Under the pieces are notes generated by a model. It did not search any database. It was given only the letters and a program-made list of their open reading frames with translations, and was not told the DNA's origin. The position numbers and the translations under genes are program-made. From assembly GCA_027579435.1 (NCBI GenBank), contig JANBPK010000924.1, positions 98,800 to 162,799 of the forward strand: a DNA stretch of 64,000 bases, in the 5' to 3' direction. Below, piece by piece: positions 35,125 through 47,120 of this stretch; the first letter of the stretch is position 1, and the number at the start of each line of letters is the position of its first letter. The stretch comes from Candolleomyces eurysporus (taxonomy: Eukaryota > Basidiomycota > Agaricomycetes > Agaricales > Psathyrellaceae).

Positions 35125-35370
35125 CTCTTCTAACAGCGATGCTAGTGAGAAGGCTGAATGAATGGGACTTAAAGCTTAAAGTTCCCATCGACTCTATTAA
35201 TAAACCAACGTCACGTGGTGTGCCATCTGCGTGACACATTCCAAAATGGCCTTGAAAAGAGAAGAAAATTAATTAAGATATTTACATCGATGGATTACCA
35301 TGGTAAAAATCTGGCCCCCCCGAGAGTCATAGTAAATATGATATAGCACCCCTTGACGGAATTCTGAACC
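35125..35370. other. Spacer between the two duplicate units
   Basis: No gene. Contains the promoter side of DUF6593 copy D and the junction to the second unit. Confidence 0.5.
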
Positions 35371-36219
35371 CTGGCTTGGATTTAAATCCGTAGGCGCGCT
35401 TTACTTTTCCTTCGTAGAATTGACTCTGATTTCAACCGTTATAAATGCGTTTGTAGATGGCTTACACGGACGGTGTCATTTTGGGGTTCAGCGCGAAAGG
35501 TGCCGTTGCTCGGAGGATCCCCACCGAATTGGACGCCCCACTCGGGAGCACCTGCTGCTTGTCCGAGCTCGAACTCCAGACCATGATATTAAACTCCCCA
35601 GAGATAGAGCCAATCTGCACCGATATCCACGGTCTACCTTTCGATCTTTGCCAGCTTTTCAGGTACAATAGTAGCTCAGCTTCAGCGGCCGCAACCATGA
35701 TTCAAGTTGACAAGAGTCAGGATTCCGATGGGCCGCGATATTCCAGCTCATTTATACGACTGCGCTGAATTAAGCCGCGTGCAGAACTGCAGTGCATTCC
35801 CCCTACAGAGGTTCACTTTGGATTTCCCCCCGCCGTCGGGACAGGGGTCGTCCGACGACCCAGCGGCTCTGCAAGCTGGGTTCACGTCGGTGTTCCGAAG
35901 TCCTGCAATACCCGTGACACCTNGAGAGTGCCTTAGAGGCCGGCGTCTTGTCGGAGACCACATGCTCACCATGATTGGGTCTCCCGGACAGGATGTCAGC
36001 TGGGCACATTCACCTATCACCCCTTCTGGAACCAAGGATGCGGATAGCGTCGAGGATGGTTGGCGAATCGTGAAATTCGAGGTTGAAAGGGAATGGCTGG
36101 CGCAGGGAACCCCGTGTGTTTGCTCGGGTCGGATGGTGTATGCCGACAAACCGTGCAAGGACATATATGTGGTTGACTTACCGCTCGATAGGCAGACAGG
36201 TAGTGAGCTGGTTCCATAG
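35371..36219 (+). pseudogene. F-box gene 4, 5'-truncated
   Basis: A tandem copy of the end of F-box gene 3, starting in the gatttaaatccgta stretch before the last intron. The F-box and first two exons are missing. The last exon is open from 35457 to the stop at 36219 if the N at 35923, absent from the parental sequence, is dropped. It has the C run with six Cs. Without an F-box it cannot act as an SCF receptor, though a C-terminal fragment could be made from the ATG at 35457. Confidence 0.85.
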
Positions 36220-36477
36220 ATGCCTGGTCTTTACGCTCCGGTCTATAGTTGGTGAGATAGTGTTTTGGCGTGTGATTCAATGTTATTAATCTCAGTGATA
36301 TTATAGCGCAAGGCTCTCGTACATGCACGATAGAGGCGCAGAAGTAGTACGGTATGTTAATTAAGGTTATTCATAGTTGGCTCCTGGATTCGACGAATGA
36401 ATGTAGAATATATACGGGCTACCAGAACAGGAGCTCCAGCATGGTAAGTCTGCAAGTAATATGAGCCGTTGAGTTGA

Positions 36478-37354
36478 TCAATCTCCTCCTCCTCCTCCTC
36501 CATCACCACCAACTCCTCCACCGCCAGCTCCACCCCGCCTCCTCTCTTCATCCTTCCTCTTTTTTTCCAGATAGATGAAGGTGGTTAGAATCAAGTCGAC
36601 CGTCGCTTGGTCATAGCCCCCTGATTGGTGATAAGACGCTGATCCAAACTGGCTATGGTGAGGAAAAAGTTCCAAGGAAGCTGGTCTGGATCCCGATCTC
36701 GAAAAGAGACCGGAGTGTGGTCTATGGTACTTTGCGACCAGTGCGCTGGAAGCGTCAGCTAAATACAACTAGGTTAATATGTCAGCGACGATCACCGGGT
36801 TCAAGATTCATGTTGATAGTCCTCACCTCAGGCTTCGTATGCCCTATCACCCATTTGTATTCAGTCCCGTCGGGGCCAATCATGTACCGATCCCTGCCCA
36901 TAAGCGAAGATATCAGCATAAAGAATTATAATCGATACTCCCAGGTGTGGACGAGTACTTACCACCCGATTAGGCTTTTCAATACGCCCTTTCTGTGCAA
37001 TAGCTCGTTGGCGGGGAAGTCTCGTCCGCCTATGGAAATCACGTTCGAAGAAATGGCGTGGAACGCGATCGTTGACACTCTTGTAAATTGTAATTCTCCT
37101 GGACCATGAGGTTCCGCCGACCCGTCGGCTGCTGCATGAACAGCGGCAAGAAACCCGCAGATATTCCCAGTCACCATTCATTGACATTGATAGTTGTTAG
37201 GAGAAGGTCACTTACCAGGTATCGCTCTATCAAGAGTTATCGTCGTCGGCCCAAAGAGTCTACGATGAATAGTAGTTTTGTACATCAGCTCTCCTGTTTG
37301 AGGGTCGTGGTAGTCGGATTTCCACGGGGAACGCGACGACAGAATTAGCTGCAT
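36478..37354 (-). CDS. DUF6593 protein, copy E
   Basis: Minus-strand exons 37354-37216, 37131-36963, 36893-36827 and 36768-36478 give 221 residues with no break. Exon lengths 139, 169 and 67 equal those of copy B. Blocks: LILSSRSPWKSDYHD, LFGPTTITLDRAIPG, STIAFHAISSNVISIGGRD, DRYMIGPDGTEYKW, YLADASSALVAKYHRPHSGL, PASLELFPHHSQFG, ATVDLILTTFIYLEKKRKDE, then a short Gly-rich tail. It is convergent with the truncated F-box copy 4. Function unknown. Confidence 0.88.
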
Positions 37355-39988
37355 CTTGTCTGACAGCGATGCAAGCGAGAATGACACAGCGAAGAAAGTT
37401 TTGGCAAGGGCGAGAGGCTGAATGAATGGGACTCAATAGCGACTGACGATGAAGTCGGTAAAGCTTTTATCCGGGGCCTTGTTGGCAGCTGGGTGAAAGG
37501 TGTAAACTGCGAATATCGGTTTAGTGCATCCACTGCGGATTGGGCATAGGAAAGTGAATTCAAGTGGACTGCGCGCAACAGCTGTGGCCATGGATGATGT
37601 TAATGAGGAGCTGCGGAACCGTATAACAGGAAGGGTGTGCCAAGTAATTTGCGCCACAAGTGACCTCACATTGGGGCCTTGCTGAGGCCTCGAGGAGATT
37701 GTAATCAAAGTTATCAGGAATATACGGGACTGGAAGAAGCCACCACCCGTCGACTGGTGCAGACGATAAGAAGTTTGGTGTTTTAACTGGGTGTGGAACC
37801 AACGTGGGCTGCATCTACTACATCCTCGTCTTTACAGGCTGGGCTCAGACGCCGCAATTCGGAGCTGGTGGTCATTGTCATGTTCCCTAGCACACTCATT
37901 TGACAGCTCCGTCCTTGTGGCGCCTCACCAGTAAAATCTGCTTACCCTAGAGAGTGACTGAAAGTATCACTCATGGCTCGGGACACTCCACCCTATCATA
38001 CTACCTCATTCGCAAACGATGATTCGGCATTCGAATCTCATAGTATACCCCCATTTCACTAGAATTGAGGTCAGTTATCTTTGCCAGATCGATAAAGCCC
38101 CACTGACTCCCTCGTCCGAATAAATACATATTAAAAGCACATGTTCCAGCGATACTCATCTCTATTCACTTTTTCGGAACGTTGTCGACCAGACCAGGGG
38201 CATCAGGGAGACAATCTGGATGCGTTCGCGGAGTTCGGTGGTCATAGAGGGGCACGGACTCCGACTCCGACGGCAACCAGACCTGATCTAGCTCGGGCTA
38301 CGGCCACTAGTGCCGCCATCACTAGCCCCGTCAAAGCCCCGTTGCCGCTCTTGCGCCGGCCATTCGAAACCGGCCATTGGATAGTCAAACCAGTCTCTTC
38401 GGTGCAGTTTGAGGGTAGAAGGCAGAAGAAAAAAAANTGAAAGGATAGTGATAGTAATCGTACCTATCACTCACGGTAACGGATGGTTTCGAGCCTATCG
38501 TTGAGTCCCAACTGCTCTGAAGGTCAAATCAGTCTGTGTTGAGGTAGATTTTTACACTTCACGTTGGTGGGTGGCTACCTATCAGTCAGACGAGCAGAGA
38601 CTGGCTCGAACCCCAACCTTTTGATAATATCTTGCTCTTGGTAGAGCACTGGAGGATTGTGTACAATAAGAACTGGATCAACTCGGCTCTGAAAGCGTGA
38701 AGGCAGCTGGTGATCTTTTCCAAGGACCCGCTATCTCGATTCACTTCCTTAGTCATTTTATGTGTTATCGATGAGCTAGTACCACTTCCGTCTCTGCTGT
38801 TTAGAATCTTTTTGTTTTCTTAATATCGATATCTCTATTTTAAATCGACCATTGATCCATCTGTCATACCCGAGTCTTCAGCTGCAATAGACAGATCCTA
38901 AACGCGATATCTCAAAACAGATGAGCTGGCATCGGCATCTTGGTTTCATGAGTTGCCAAGATGTACAATTCGTGACTGCCTCAGCGACGAAACGAGAACG
39001 GATACTGCCCAGTCTAGAACCGTCACGGCGCCGGACGGTTGCGCCAGGTTATAGTTGCACGAGTAACTGCAGTGACCCTCACGCCCTGGCGACCCTATCT
39101 ATAATTCATCATATATCATGACCACCAGTAACTCAGGGCGGGCACATTGCTCTCTGAGGTTTGACTTCCATATGCTTTTCGTGATATCGATGATGCACGA
39201 TGCTGATGGATTTATACTGATTGGATTTCAAGCCGGTGGACCTGCTCAATGGCTACATGCTACTAGGATAAATGCACCTATCAACCCCATACGGAGCTGT
39301 GGTGAAGTCACAAGGACGCTAAGTTTTGGGTTTGTTACACCACTTGGCGAGTGGACCCACATTCCAAACACCATTGAATATGCTGTATATACCTATGGAC
39401 ATGATCGCAGTCGTTATATCATGATCGTATTGGACAAAAGAAACGCTCATATAGGCTAGCTTGATGACCCTAGCTGAGGCAGCCGAGCCATTAAGGGAGG
39501 AAGGGACCCACACATGTCCTACCCACTAGAAGTCACGACCAACTGCTCGCGAACTCTTCCGTGTTCAAGTTGAAACACGACGAAGCTCAAATATCATAGG
39601 TGAGCACGTGAACAGTACATATACATGGCGACAAAGTGCGCTGGAACCTAACTACGTAGTCAAAAACCATGACGAGACTGGAGACCTGAATGCTGTATAG
39701 TAGTGTACAAATTGTTATGCTAAGTATGTATGAATGCATGTACTATGAGCGATAATAAGGTAAATAAACTAAGCTACAAATTACAAGACGCCAAAACCGG
39801 GTCGAATAAATAATGAGAGCAAGTGATATAGCATGTACTAGACTCTATAAATGCAATACGATGATTTTGAATTCAAGCACGGGATGCATGAGGATGAAAC
39901 GCTTGAAGAAAGACTTCGAGAAACATTTTCGAAGCCAGGGAAGGAGAGGCCTGGGACATATGCGGATTCCGACTCGGATTACGGCTTC
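37355..39988. other. 2.6 kb without a recognised gene
   Basis: Open frames at 37560-37814 (-), 38141-38440 (+, ending at the N at 38437) and 39118-39459 (+, 113 codons) were inspected. None shows a known motif, a signal peptide or a consistent intron plan. A weak TATA-like ataaatacata precedes the 38141 frame. The region is AT-richer than its surroundings and may hold old relics. Confidence 0.4.
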
Positions 39989-40704
39989 TTACTTGTCTGT
40001 CACCAGCCCGCGCAGGATGGGGCCGTACAACAAGTCGTGTCGCTTCAGTCGTTCGAACATCTTCAGCTTGTATTCCAGAATCAGCGCTGAGGTCAGAATT
40101 TCCTCGACGAGATCTTGGTATCCAGGCTCAATCACCAAGAGCATCGGAATTCGAGTACGAGAACAATCCAGGTAGGCGACGGGACGCTCGGCATCTTTAT
40201 CGGTGTAGAGCTGCGATCTCAACTCAGTACACTCTTTTTTCTAGATTCAGATGAACTTGAAACACTCACCGCCAGTCGATATCGTTCATCACTTCCGTAT
40301 CTCCAAAGGAGGGGTCCGCACGACGTGTCCACAATCATTCCCGTTCTGCGACAACGGAAAGTCTGGTTAGTCGGGATGGCAATGGTGGCAATGATAGAGC
40401 GGACAACTCACGATCCAGTAGGTAGTTTCTCTTTCTGTAGCCATTTGTTCACCTTGAGGCACTGGCTTGTGGTTCTGAACTTGACTACGTCTGGGAGAAA
40501 CTCGCGACGCTTGATCGTCGAGATCAGGTGTCCTTCATCGACCGGGGTGGTGAGGTCAAACAAGTCTGTCCTCGTCCCATCCTTGTTCGTTGATACCCGA
40601 TACACTGGCTGGGCACCCTGATATATCGTACAGTTCGTGCAACTCTTCTTGTTGAACTTGAGTGAGAGCGGTGTAGGATTGATTAGTGTTTCTTGTGACT
40701 CCAT
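39989..40704 (-). CDS. DUF6593-like protein, copy F
   Basis: Exons 40704-40412, 40345-40270 and 40210-39989 on the minus strand give 196 residues. An ATG seven codons upstream (40725) is equally possible. The layout is that of DUF6593: SCTNCTIYQGAQPVYRVST near the start, LISTIKRREFLPDVVKF, LKVNKWL, LLWRYGSDERYRLALY, PVAYLDCSRTRIPMLLVIEP, then a C-terminal DLVEEILTSALILEYKLKM helix. It is divergent from copies A-E, lacks the SPWKSDY and Gly-tail features, and is not part of the tandem units. Function unknown. Confidence 0.75.
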
Positions 40705-42085
40705 TCCCAGCTCCGGTGAAGACATCGAGGGTGTTGGTAGAGAGAGCCGCTCACGGCCGGCAGAGGTTGAAGCGAGAGAGGTAGTGGAGAAGGAGGAAGA
40801 TGGGAAGGAAAGGGATGGGGAGGAGCAAACGCTAAATCGAGAGGCTAGAACAAGGGGCTCTTGTATTAATAGTGGGGAACCATTTTCTGTGCTTGACAGG
40901 CTGCGTTTATAACGGGAAGCAAACCGTGTGGGTGCCTCCGGGCGCATCTCGTCGGCCGCCTCTACATTCGGTTCGTTCCTGAACCGTTTCAGGTCAAGGC
41001 CGCCCCAAAAGGGCAGCCTCAGTAAGGAAGGCTGTGCTCCGGTGACCATCACTAGTCGCAACGACGCCTACAGTCTTGGTTTTGAATGGGAATGCACCGA
41101 AGTACCCGGAAACGGGTGATGAGACTAGGAAACTCTGGGCTTGAGAGGGACTGGAAACGTTCGGTGAATCAAAAGCCGGATCTGTTGCTTAGTTGACTGT
41201 TAGCTTAAGTGGGGCCATTTAAATGAGTGAGCCTCAATATCATCCGAGGCGATACTTACTACGTTGCGCCAAAGGCAAACAGCTGCTTGTGATAGCTGTC
41301 ATGCCGACTCCTCAACATACAGCCCAGATGTCTATTCCACCGCAACAACGCAGGCGAAGACATATCCCGAGCAGTCGGGACAAGGTAAGGTTCGCGCAAA
41401 ACGCGATCAACCGGTCATGATGAAACTGATGAAAGTGCTCAAGCATCGAACGTGACGTTTGCGTAGATCGGGAAATTTGCTGGAAAAAGCAATAAAATCA
41501 CCGATCGAAACGACGTCGGTTCCCCGACTAAGGAGAAGCCATTCATTGGACTCGGGACTGGAGAGATTGGCCTGCATGTTGGAGGGTCGACTACATCGCG
41601 GTAAGCCGGGTTTCCGCCTGTCTCATTCCGGCATAGAAGTGGAGATTAGTGTGCCCACTCATCCACCACATGACAGCCACGTTCCATCTGTTGACGCGAC
41701 ATCAACCATGGCGCCGACGTTAATCTTTCATCATTCGATACACAAGTTAGCAGGTGGACATCAAGGAAATGTTTTACATACCTTCCACATAAGATTGTAG
41801 GCCGGCGGGTTGGCACGTTGTCGAGAAGACGGAAACCCGGTGTACGATGATTGCCATCAAGATACCCCGCTTCGCAGCTCCCAGGTCAGGTCGTGACGCA
41901 CAAGTCCAGAAGCAAGAAGCTGAATGAAGAATGTTCATTGGGTCGGTAAGAGGGCTGCTGGACCGAATTTTCCCGAGCGGCGTTACCTCGCACTTGAACA
42001 AGGATTACTTCACTTTCAGATCTGAGCTTCGAGTGGTAAAGATCACCATTCATACATCCAAAAGACAGAATTTTACAACCCGGAG
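40705..42085. other. Intergenic, no gene seen
   Basis: The frame of copy F stays open upstream to 41061, but that extension is Ser-rich low-complexity sequence and is taken as the leader. Nothing else is recognised up to the dehydrogenase stop. Confidence 0.4.
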
Positions 42086-42990
42086 TCAGAGCTTCCCTGG
42101 CAATCGTCCTGCACCACTTAGCCTGATGGTCTCTCCGTTAATATAAGGCGTGTCAAGGATCCATCGAACTGTCCCCGCGAACTCGTGCGGTTGACCGAAC
42201 CTCCGAGGATAGATGATGCCCTCATTCTCCAAGCTCTTCCTCGCCTTTGGCGAGAAATTCGCGGTCATGCTACTGTCAAAGACACCCGGCGCAATGGTCA
42301 CGACGCGAACTCCGTGTCGAGCAAGATCTCGCGCCATGGGAAGGGTCATAGATCTGATGCCACCCTTGGTCGCAGCGTACGCCGTCTGTCCAGGCTGTCC
42401 TTCATACTTTGCGAAAAAGGGGGATTGTAAGAATCAATTTCGCAGAGACGTAGACATATAAAAAGAGTTCTTACGGCAGCAGCACTGGCGACGAAGATAA
42501 TGACCCCTCTCTCACCGTCAGGCCCTTCCTCCGGTGCGACTTTGACGAGATGCTTCAGAGCCAATCGTGTTAGGTTGAAGGTACCGGTCAGGTTGACAGC
42601 GATGGCAAAATCCCAGAGGTCAAGAGAATGAGGCTCGTTATGAGAGTCGATGATTTTGGCGGCGACTGCTACGCCCGCACAGTTCACAACTCCACCGAGT
42701 GGTGCGCTGGTCTCCTTGGTCCATTCCACAGTCCCCTCTACGGCTTTGTTGATTTGATCCACCTCTCTAATGTCGACCGCGAAGTACCTGACTCTGCTCG
42801 AGCTTTTGAGCTCTTCGGGAGGGGGTGAACGGTCCAGAATCGAAACGTAGGCATTCCGGGCGAGTAAATCTTGCACAGTGGCAGCCCCCAGTCCAGAGGA
42901 CCTGTCAACAAAGTCAGGTCCAGTCCTGAAGCTTCGCGAAGCCAATGCATACCCTCCAGATACGATAAAGGTTCTGTTTTCAACCTTCAT
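42086..42990 (-). CDS. Short-chain dehydrogenase/reductase
   Basis: Exons 42990-42953, 42901-42475 and 42406-42086 give 261 residues of a classical SDR. The NAD(P)-binding glycine motif SGGSSGLGAAT is at residues 11-21, the NAG motif appears as VNCAGVAV, the catalytic Ser lies in FVASAAA, and YAATK (Tyr165, Lys169) is followed by SMTLPMARDLARHGVRV and TIAPGVFDSSMT. The DIREVDQI segment after strand 3 resembles the Asp that favours NAD. Overall it looks like type-2 3-hydroxyacyl-CoA dehydrogenases (HSD17B10-like), which act in mitochondrial isoleucine and fatty-acid oxidation. A different alcohol substrate cannot be excluded. Introns are canonical. Confidence 0.9.
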
Positions 42991-44475
42991 GATTGTGGTT
43001 CGGGATATGAAGCGTTGGCTTCCTCATCGTCGCGGGCTGTGAGTCGGACCGGCACATGCACACCCGCCGGCGCGGACAGCAGCAAATCACGAGGAACCTG
43101 CACACAAACAGGGGTCAACACCCCAATTTAGCATGGCGTCGTTGAGGGTCACCACACGGAGCTGCACTGGCAGCAATCACGGGCTACTCGCTATCACTCA
43201 ATCTACTCATCAGTCGTACAATCGGATACTAGTGCAATGTCGATGCCAGGTAATAAGTAATTTACATTTTCGACCTCCCCCAGCCAACTTAAACAGCTCT
43301 CGATAGAAATTAACCCCTCGATATCCGGCAGCCAACCGATTCCTAGCTAAGAAGCCTGAGATGACTGGTTCTGATAGCTTTGAGCTGTTGCAGATACTGG
43401 CTCGGTATGCCAACAGAAATGAGATGTGCTGACGCTAAGTCACTTTTGATGATGGTGAACACGGGCAGCTTCGGCCGTCTGTCGTAAAGACAGCGCTAGC
43501 ATCCGAAGTCTCTCGAATGGCATGGCAAGTCAAATGAATGTAGTCATACCCTGGGAGACTTTCAGTCACCGCTCCAGTTGTTTTCCTCACATTCCAGCAC
43601 CCGAGTCTCAACGCCCCGGTCCGACAACGCCTGTTTTATCTCACAGACTTTTTCGTCTCGGGAATGGGAGCTGAGGTTGAGCCAGGTGAATTGGGCGGGG
43701 CGACCATCAAAATCCGTGGAGCCTCATAACAAATGAGTTGCGTTGGCACGAGTACGCTTCAAACGATCAATAAGCCAAACGACAGTGGGGATGGGTCGGG
43801 TTGGTCCATATACACCTTATACCTCCGCGGCTGTGTGAAGGGCCCGTAGGAACGCGAGAGGTCCCATTGTATAATACGAGATCTTCGTCGATACATTGGA
43901 ACTGGCTGAGAGCCACTTTAACATATGTTGCGCGCTGAAACAAATCAGACTTGGCCTATCCAACTTTGAAGCGTCCAAAGCTGGTGAGGCCACCGTTCTC
44001 CATAGCTCCTGCAGAATGGTGACTCGCATAAGTGTACCTTTTCCTTTTCGATTCTTGCTTTTGTTTTCATCGCTTTCTCGGCCATCTCATACTCCCTCCC
44101 TCTTTGTGGCACCTCAAAGGGTGTGAGAAACACTTTGAGCTGCGCAGAAGCTCTGTCCTGTGGTGAGAGAGATCGGGGAGAGGAATGTGGACAGACTCAG
44201 GTGACTTCAACCTGTGTGAAGCGGCCAATGCTTTCCACGGCAAGCCCCAAGGAATTTTTTGCTAGCATTAAAGCAGAAGCGGATAACTAGTTGAAAGGAG
44301 AGCAGCAACAATACTCGCACCGATATCGCCCTTTCTGCAAAGGAAGTGGGAACCAGAAGGAGAAATAAAACCACAAATCGGAGAATAATGGCCAGGGTGA
44401 TGGCTGTACATGCGTGAAGCACCGTCTCGACTCACGACAGCACTGCCCGGATCAAAAATGTCTGAGAACCCTGAT
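42991..44475. other. Intergenic, possible relics
   Basis: No intact gene. On the minus strand near 43580-43760 a readable stretch (WLNLSSHSRDEK, ALSDRGVETRVLECE) looks protein-like and might belong to the same relic as the CHAT/TPR fragment, but I could not place it. Confidence 0.3.
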
Positions 44476-44735
44476 CATGACGATTCAGATCAGAATGGTT
44501 GAACAGGACCTGCCGAGTACCCTGAAGTTGAGCGAACTCCTCGTTATGTGAATGGAGGTCGTCCAGGGGTAGGCAAGTCGCTCAGCTGACTCCAGACCAA
44601 ACAGTGTTCCTCGAGCCATTTCAACGCTTCTCCATACTGGTTGAGCTTGACTATGCTGGCCGCCTGCAACGACACATCCGTCACTTTCACGAGACTTCCA
44701 CGACGGACTTCGGAGGAGCGGTCAAGTCCAGCCAT
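44476..44735 (-). pseudogene. CHAT/TPR protein fragment
   Basis: The minus strand reads LNQYGEALKWLEEHCLVWSQ, then, after a one-base shift, LPLDDLHSHNEEFAQ. Together these match the conserved end of the TPR region in basidiomycete TPR-CHAT proteins, where a helix of the form ALEWLEQGR-xxW-QL is followed by RTPLDDLR. No CHAT protease domain is found downstream in a matching frame, so this is a relic of a caspase-like-domain protein of the kind often found beside NLR-like genes. Confidence 0.55.
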
Positions 44736-46571
44736 TAGTCAATGGCGAATTCGAACGCTTCCATTCAGAGCCCCGACTTCGGATTGACGAGTTCTGTCAC
44801 GGAATGCCTGGCCCATCTGTCATCTGTCTGGCATATCATATTATCATGGCATGGACTCGTCAGCTTGAAAGATCCCAAAATGTACAGGCACACTCGATAG
44901 CGTAAGTACCTCAAATCTCCCCGAGTAGCAGAGCAAGCTCTTCTTGGGTACTTATTTGATTTTCCTTTTCCGAGGAATCTATATCGCGATAAGCCAAGTC
45001 ATAACCAGTACGGCTGGAAGCAACTTGGCAAGAGCCAGCTCCAACTTATGGAAGTTGGAAACCCTAACCCCAATATCTTCGGACAGCCATGCCCGGTCAA
45101 AGCTCAGCGCTCATCACCCATCGCTCGAATTTGGAGTGTGACCCCCGGTTCGAAAGAATTTGGAGATGCGGAGAGCATGTCTTCGAAATTAACTGATGGA
45201 AATTTAGAAAAAATATCTCGACTGCAGCTGGGTCGAAGTTGACAGAACTTGCTGAAGGTGTCTCGTTGACTCACGTAGGGGCGGCGACACTTCGTTATAC
45301 TGTCACTTGTCGTTAATATCGAATTCTGTTGCAAGCTGACGACCTTCTGGCTCGGTCCGAAGCAGTCCCACTATCACGTACCGTGCCTGTTTAGGGCACT
45401 CACTCGAGCTCAGGTATACTAGCTCTCCGCAGTCCTAAATGAGACGTCACCTTCGGAAGGTTTTGGACCTTTGACATCGCACAGCACAGCGGACTGAGTC
45501 GGCTGAAGGGGGATGTTTGTAGGTACCTACCCGTCTGATATTTCTCCCCTTTGATCCAGGCCGTAAGTTTCGGGTGAGTGCAAATGGATTGATGACCGGC
45601 CGCAACATCATTTCCCCTGAAACTATCTATCGACACAGGATGCACTCAGCTTGGCTACGCCAGAGGTTATGCAGTTATGGTTACTTTGACGACCTTGTTG
45701 CTAGAGAAGGACTCGAAGGAGGATGATTCTATTTACCAACCAGAGTTATCCCTAGAAGGAGATACAATATTGGTACGACATTCGCTGTGCTCCCTTCAAC
45801 GGAGTTAGCATATCGTTTCGACTGTTTCTACTGTGGATATATTTGGACCGGAATATCTCCGCATGGCAAACAGTGAGTTGGGGAGAGGTTGCGTCACAAT
45901 CGATATGTAATTGCTGGAGATTAATCGGACAATGTATCTTCCCAAATAAGCTACTTGATTCCTCCTTTTTGCATTACCGCCGAATGATAATCCAAAGCAC
46001 GCGCCAGCGCCGCTGTTCCTCGGCAAAGAAATCTCATTTTCCACAGGTAAATAGTGTGAAAAAGAACGTTGACATATGATATGAGGAGCTTACTAGTAAT
46101 TGTGACATAATGTGGGCGAGACACTGCTCAGTGTTTAAATCAAATAGAACTTTGCAAAGTCTACAGCTCGCAAGTCGACAGAATGATCCTGTTTCAGCTC
46201 TAGATACCTGGGATCTGTCATAGCACTGAATTGTGTCGTCAGCTAGTGAATGTTTCCCGCCATCGAAATGTTTTCCTCATGGAATTTCAGCTAGCGATTG
46301 ATGCGGAAATTCATAGCCAGTGTCACGGGGAGTCAGATGGTGTTTGTCTGAACGAGGTTTACATATTTCAGAAATTCCTCTTTTCTCTATCTTAGGGCTG
46401 TAATGTTTCGTAAATCCTCTGCATTCCTTGCCTCAGTAGCGCTCCCGAACCTCTTGCTGACGAAGATGCGGGGGAAAGGTCTATTGATTCACATAGGACG
46501 GTAGCAGTGAGAACCCTGTTTGCAAGCCAAGAAAACGACATATCGTAGATGCGTTGAGGGAAATCGATGGG
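44736..46571. other. 1.8 kb without a recognised gene
   Basis: Only short frames on both strands. No match to the local repeat families was noticed. Confidence 0.35.
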
Positions 46572-46577
46572 TATAAA
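46572..46577 (+). promoter_or_regulatory. TATA box of Cys-rich gene alpha
   Basis: TATAAA 96 bases upstream of the ATG at 46673. The two paralogues have the same hexamer 104-105 bases upstream. Confidence 0.6.
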
Positions 46578-46672
46578 TGGATAGGGACACAAAACGGTCT
46601 TCCAACATACTAAGCCTTTCCAAGCCCTCCAACTTCATAGACCAACTCAATACTCCAACAAATTTAAGCACA

Positions 46673-47120
46673 ATGTGTCGCTGGCGCCGGTGAGCATGCT
46701 CGATAAACGATGGACCCTCTCATTGTCTCTCCGAATGCTGATCAAAAGAATATATATAGTGTCTGTTTTACTTACACTCTCTGCGGATGCAGTGTCCAGC
46801 AGCCAGACGAGCATGTAAGCCTTCGACTCCCAAACCATATTCCGGTAGCATTGACGTATTTAATTCCAGATTACTTGCGATTCCCCAAGGTGCAAGTTCA
46901 GCCCCAACCACCCTCCAACTTGCCAGCCTCCCAGCTGTAGGCAAACGTGTGCTCAGCAGTACGTAGTCGTTCTCCAACTCCTTGTTTGTATCAACGCCTC
47001 ACCCGCGGTAAACTATTTAGGCATGGATATCCACAGATGCATAGTGAGTGCTTGCTTTCCCTACTACACTTTAGCAGCACTAAGGAGGTGGCTCTGTCCC
47101 ATAGCTGTGACAATCACTAA
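46673..47120 (+). CDS. Small cysteine-rich protein, copy alpha
   Basis: Inferred exons 46673-46689, 46760-46814, 46870-46958 and 47045-47120, about 78 residues. It starts MCRWRRVCFTYTLCGC, then VQQPDEH, ITCDSPRCKFSPNHPPTC, QPPSCRQTC. Closely spaced Cys and His suggest metal binding or disulphides, with no signal peptide. Similar short hypothetical proteins occur in Agaricomycetes as I recall them, without assigned function. Compared with copies beta and gamma, the second and third exons are fused here with no trace of the intron. The C-terminus after the last intron differs from the others and may be degraded. Confidence 0.55.

Larger units (their letters stand above)
33077..37354. repeat. 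Tandem duplication of F-box 3' part plus DUF6593 gene
   Basis: 33077-35124 and 35371-37354 are two copies of one unit of about 2 kb, offset by roughly 2.26 kb. Each holds the last F-box exon (+), a 260-base convergent spacer and a complete DUF6593 gene (-). Identity looks high by eye, above about 85 percent in the exons. The left edge of copy 2 lies at about 35371, inside the former exon 2 of the F-box gene, so only the 3' third of that gene was copied. Confidence 0.9.

Noticed and set aside
38590..38640. tRNA-like T-loop (GGTTCGAGCC on the minus strand)
   Set aside because: No pairing T-stem, D-arm or acceptor stem could be built around it.
39118..39459. 113-codon frame
   Set aside because: Reads plausibly but has no recognisable motif, promoter element or paralogue in the window; kept only as a note.
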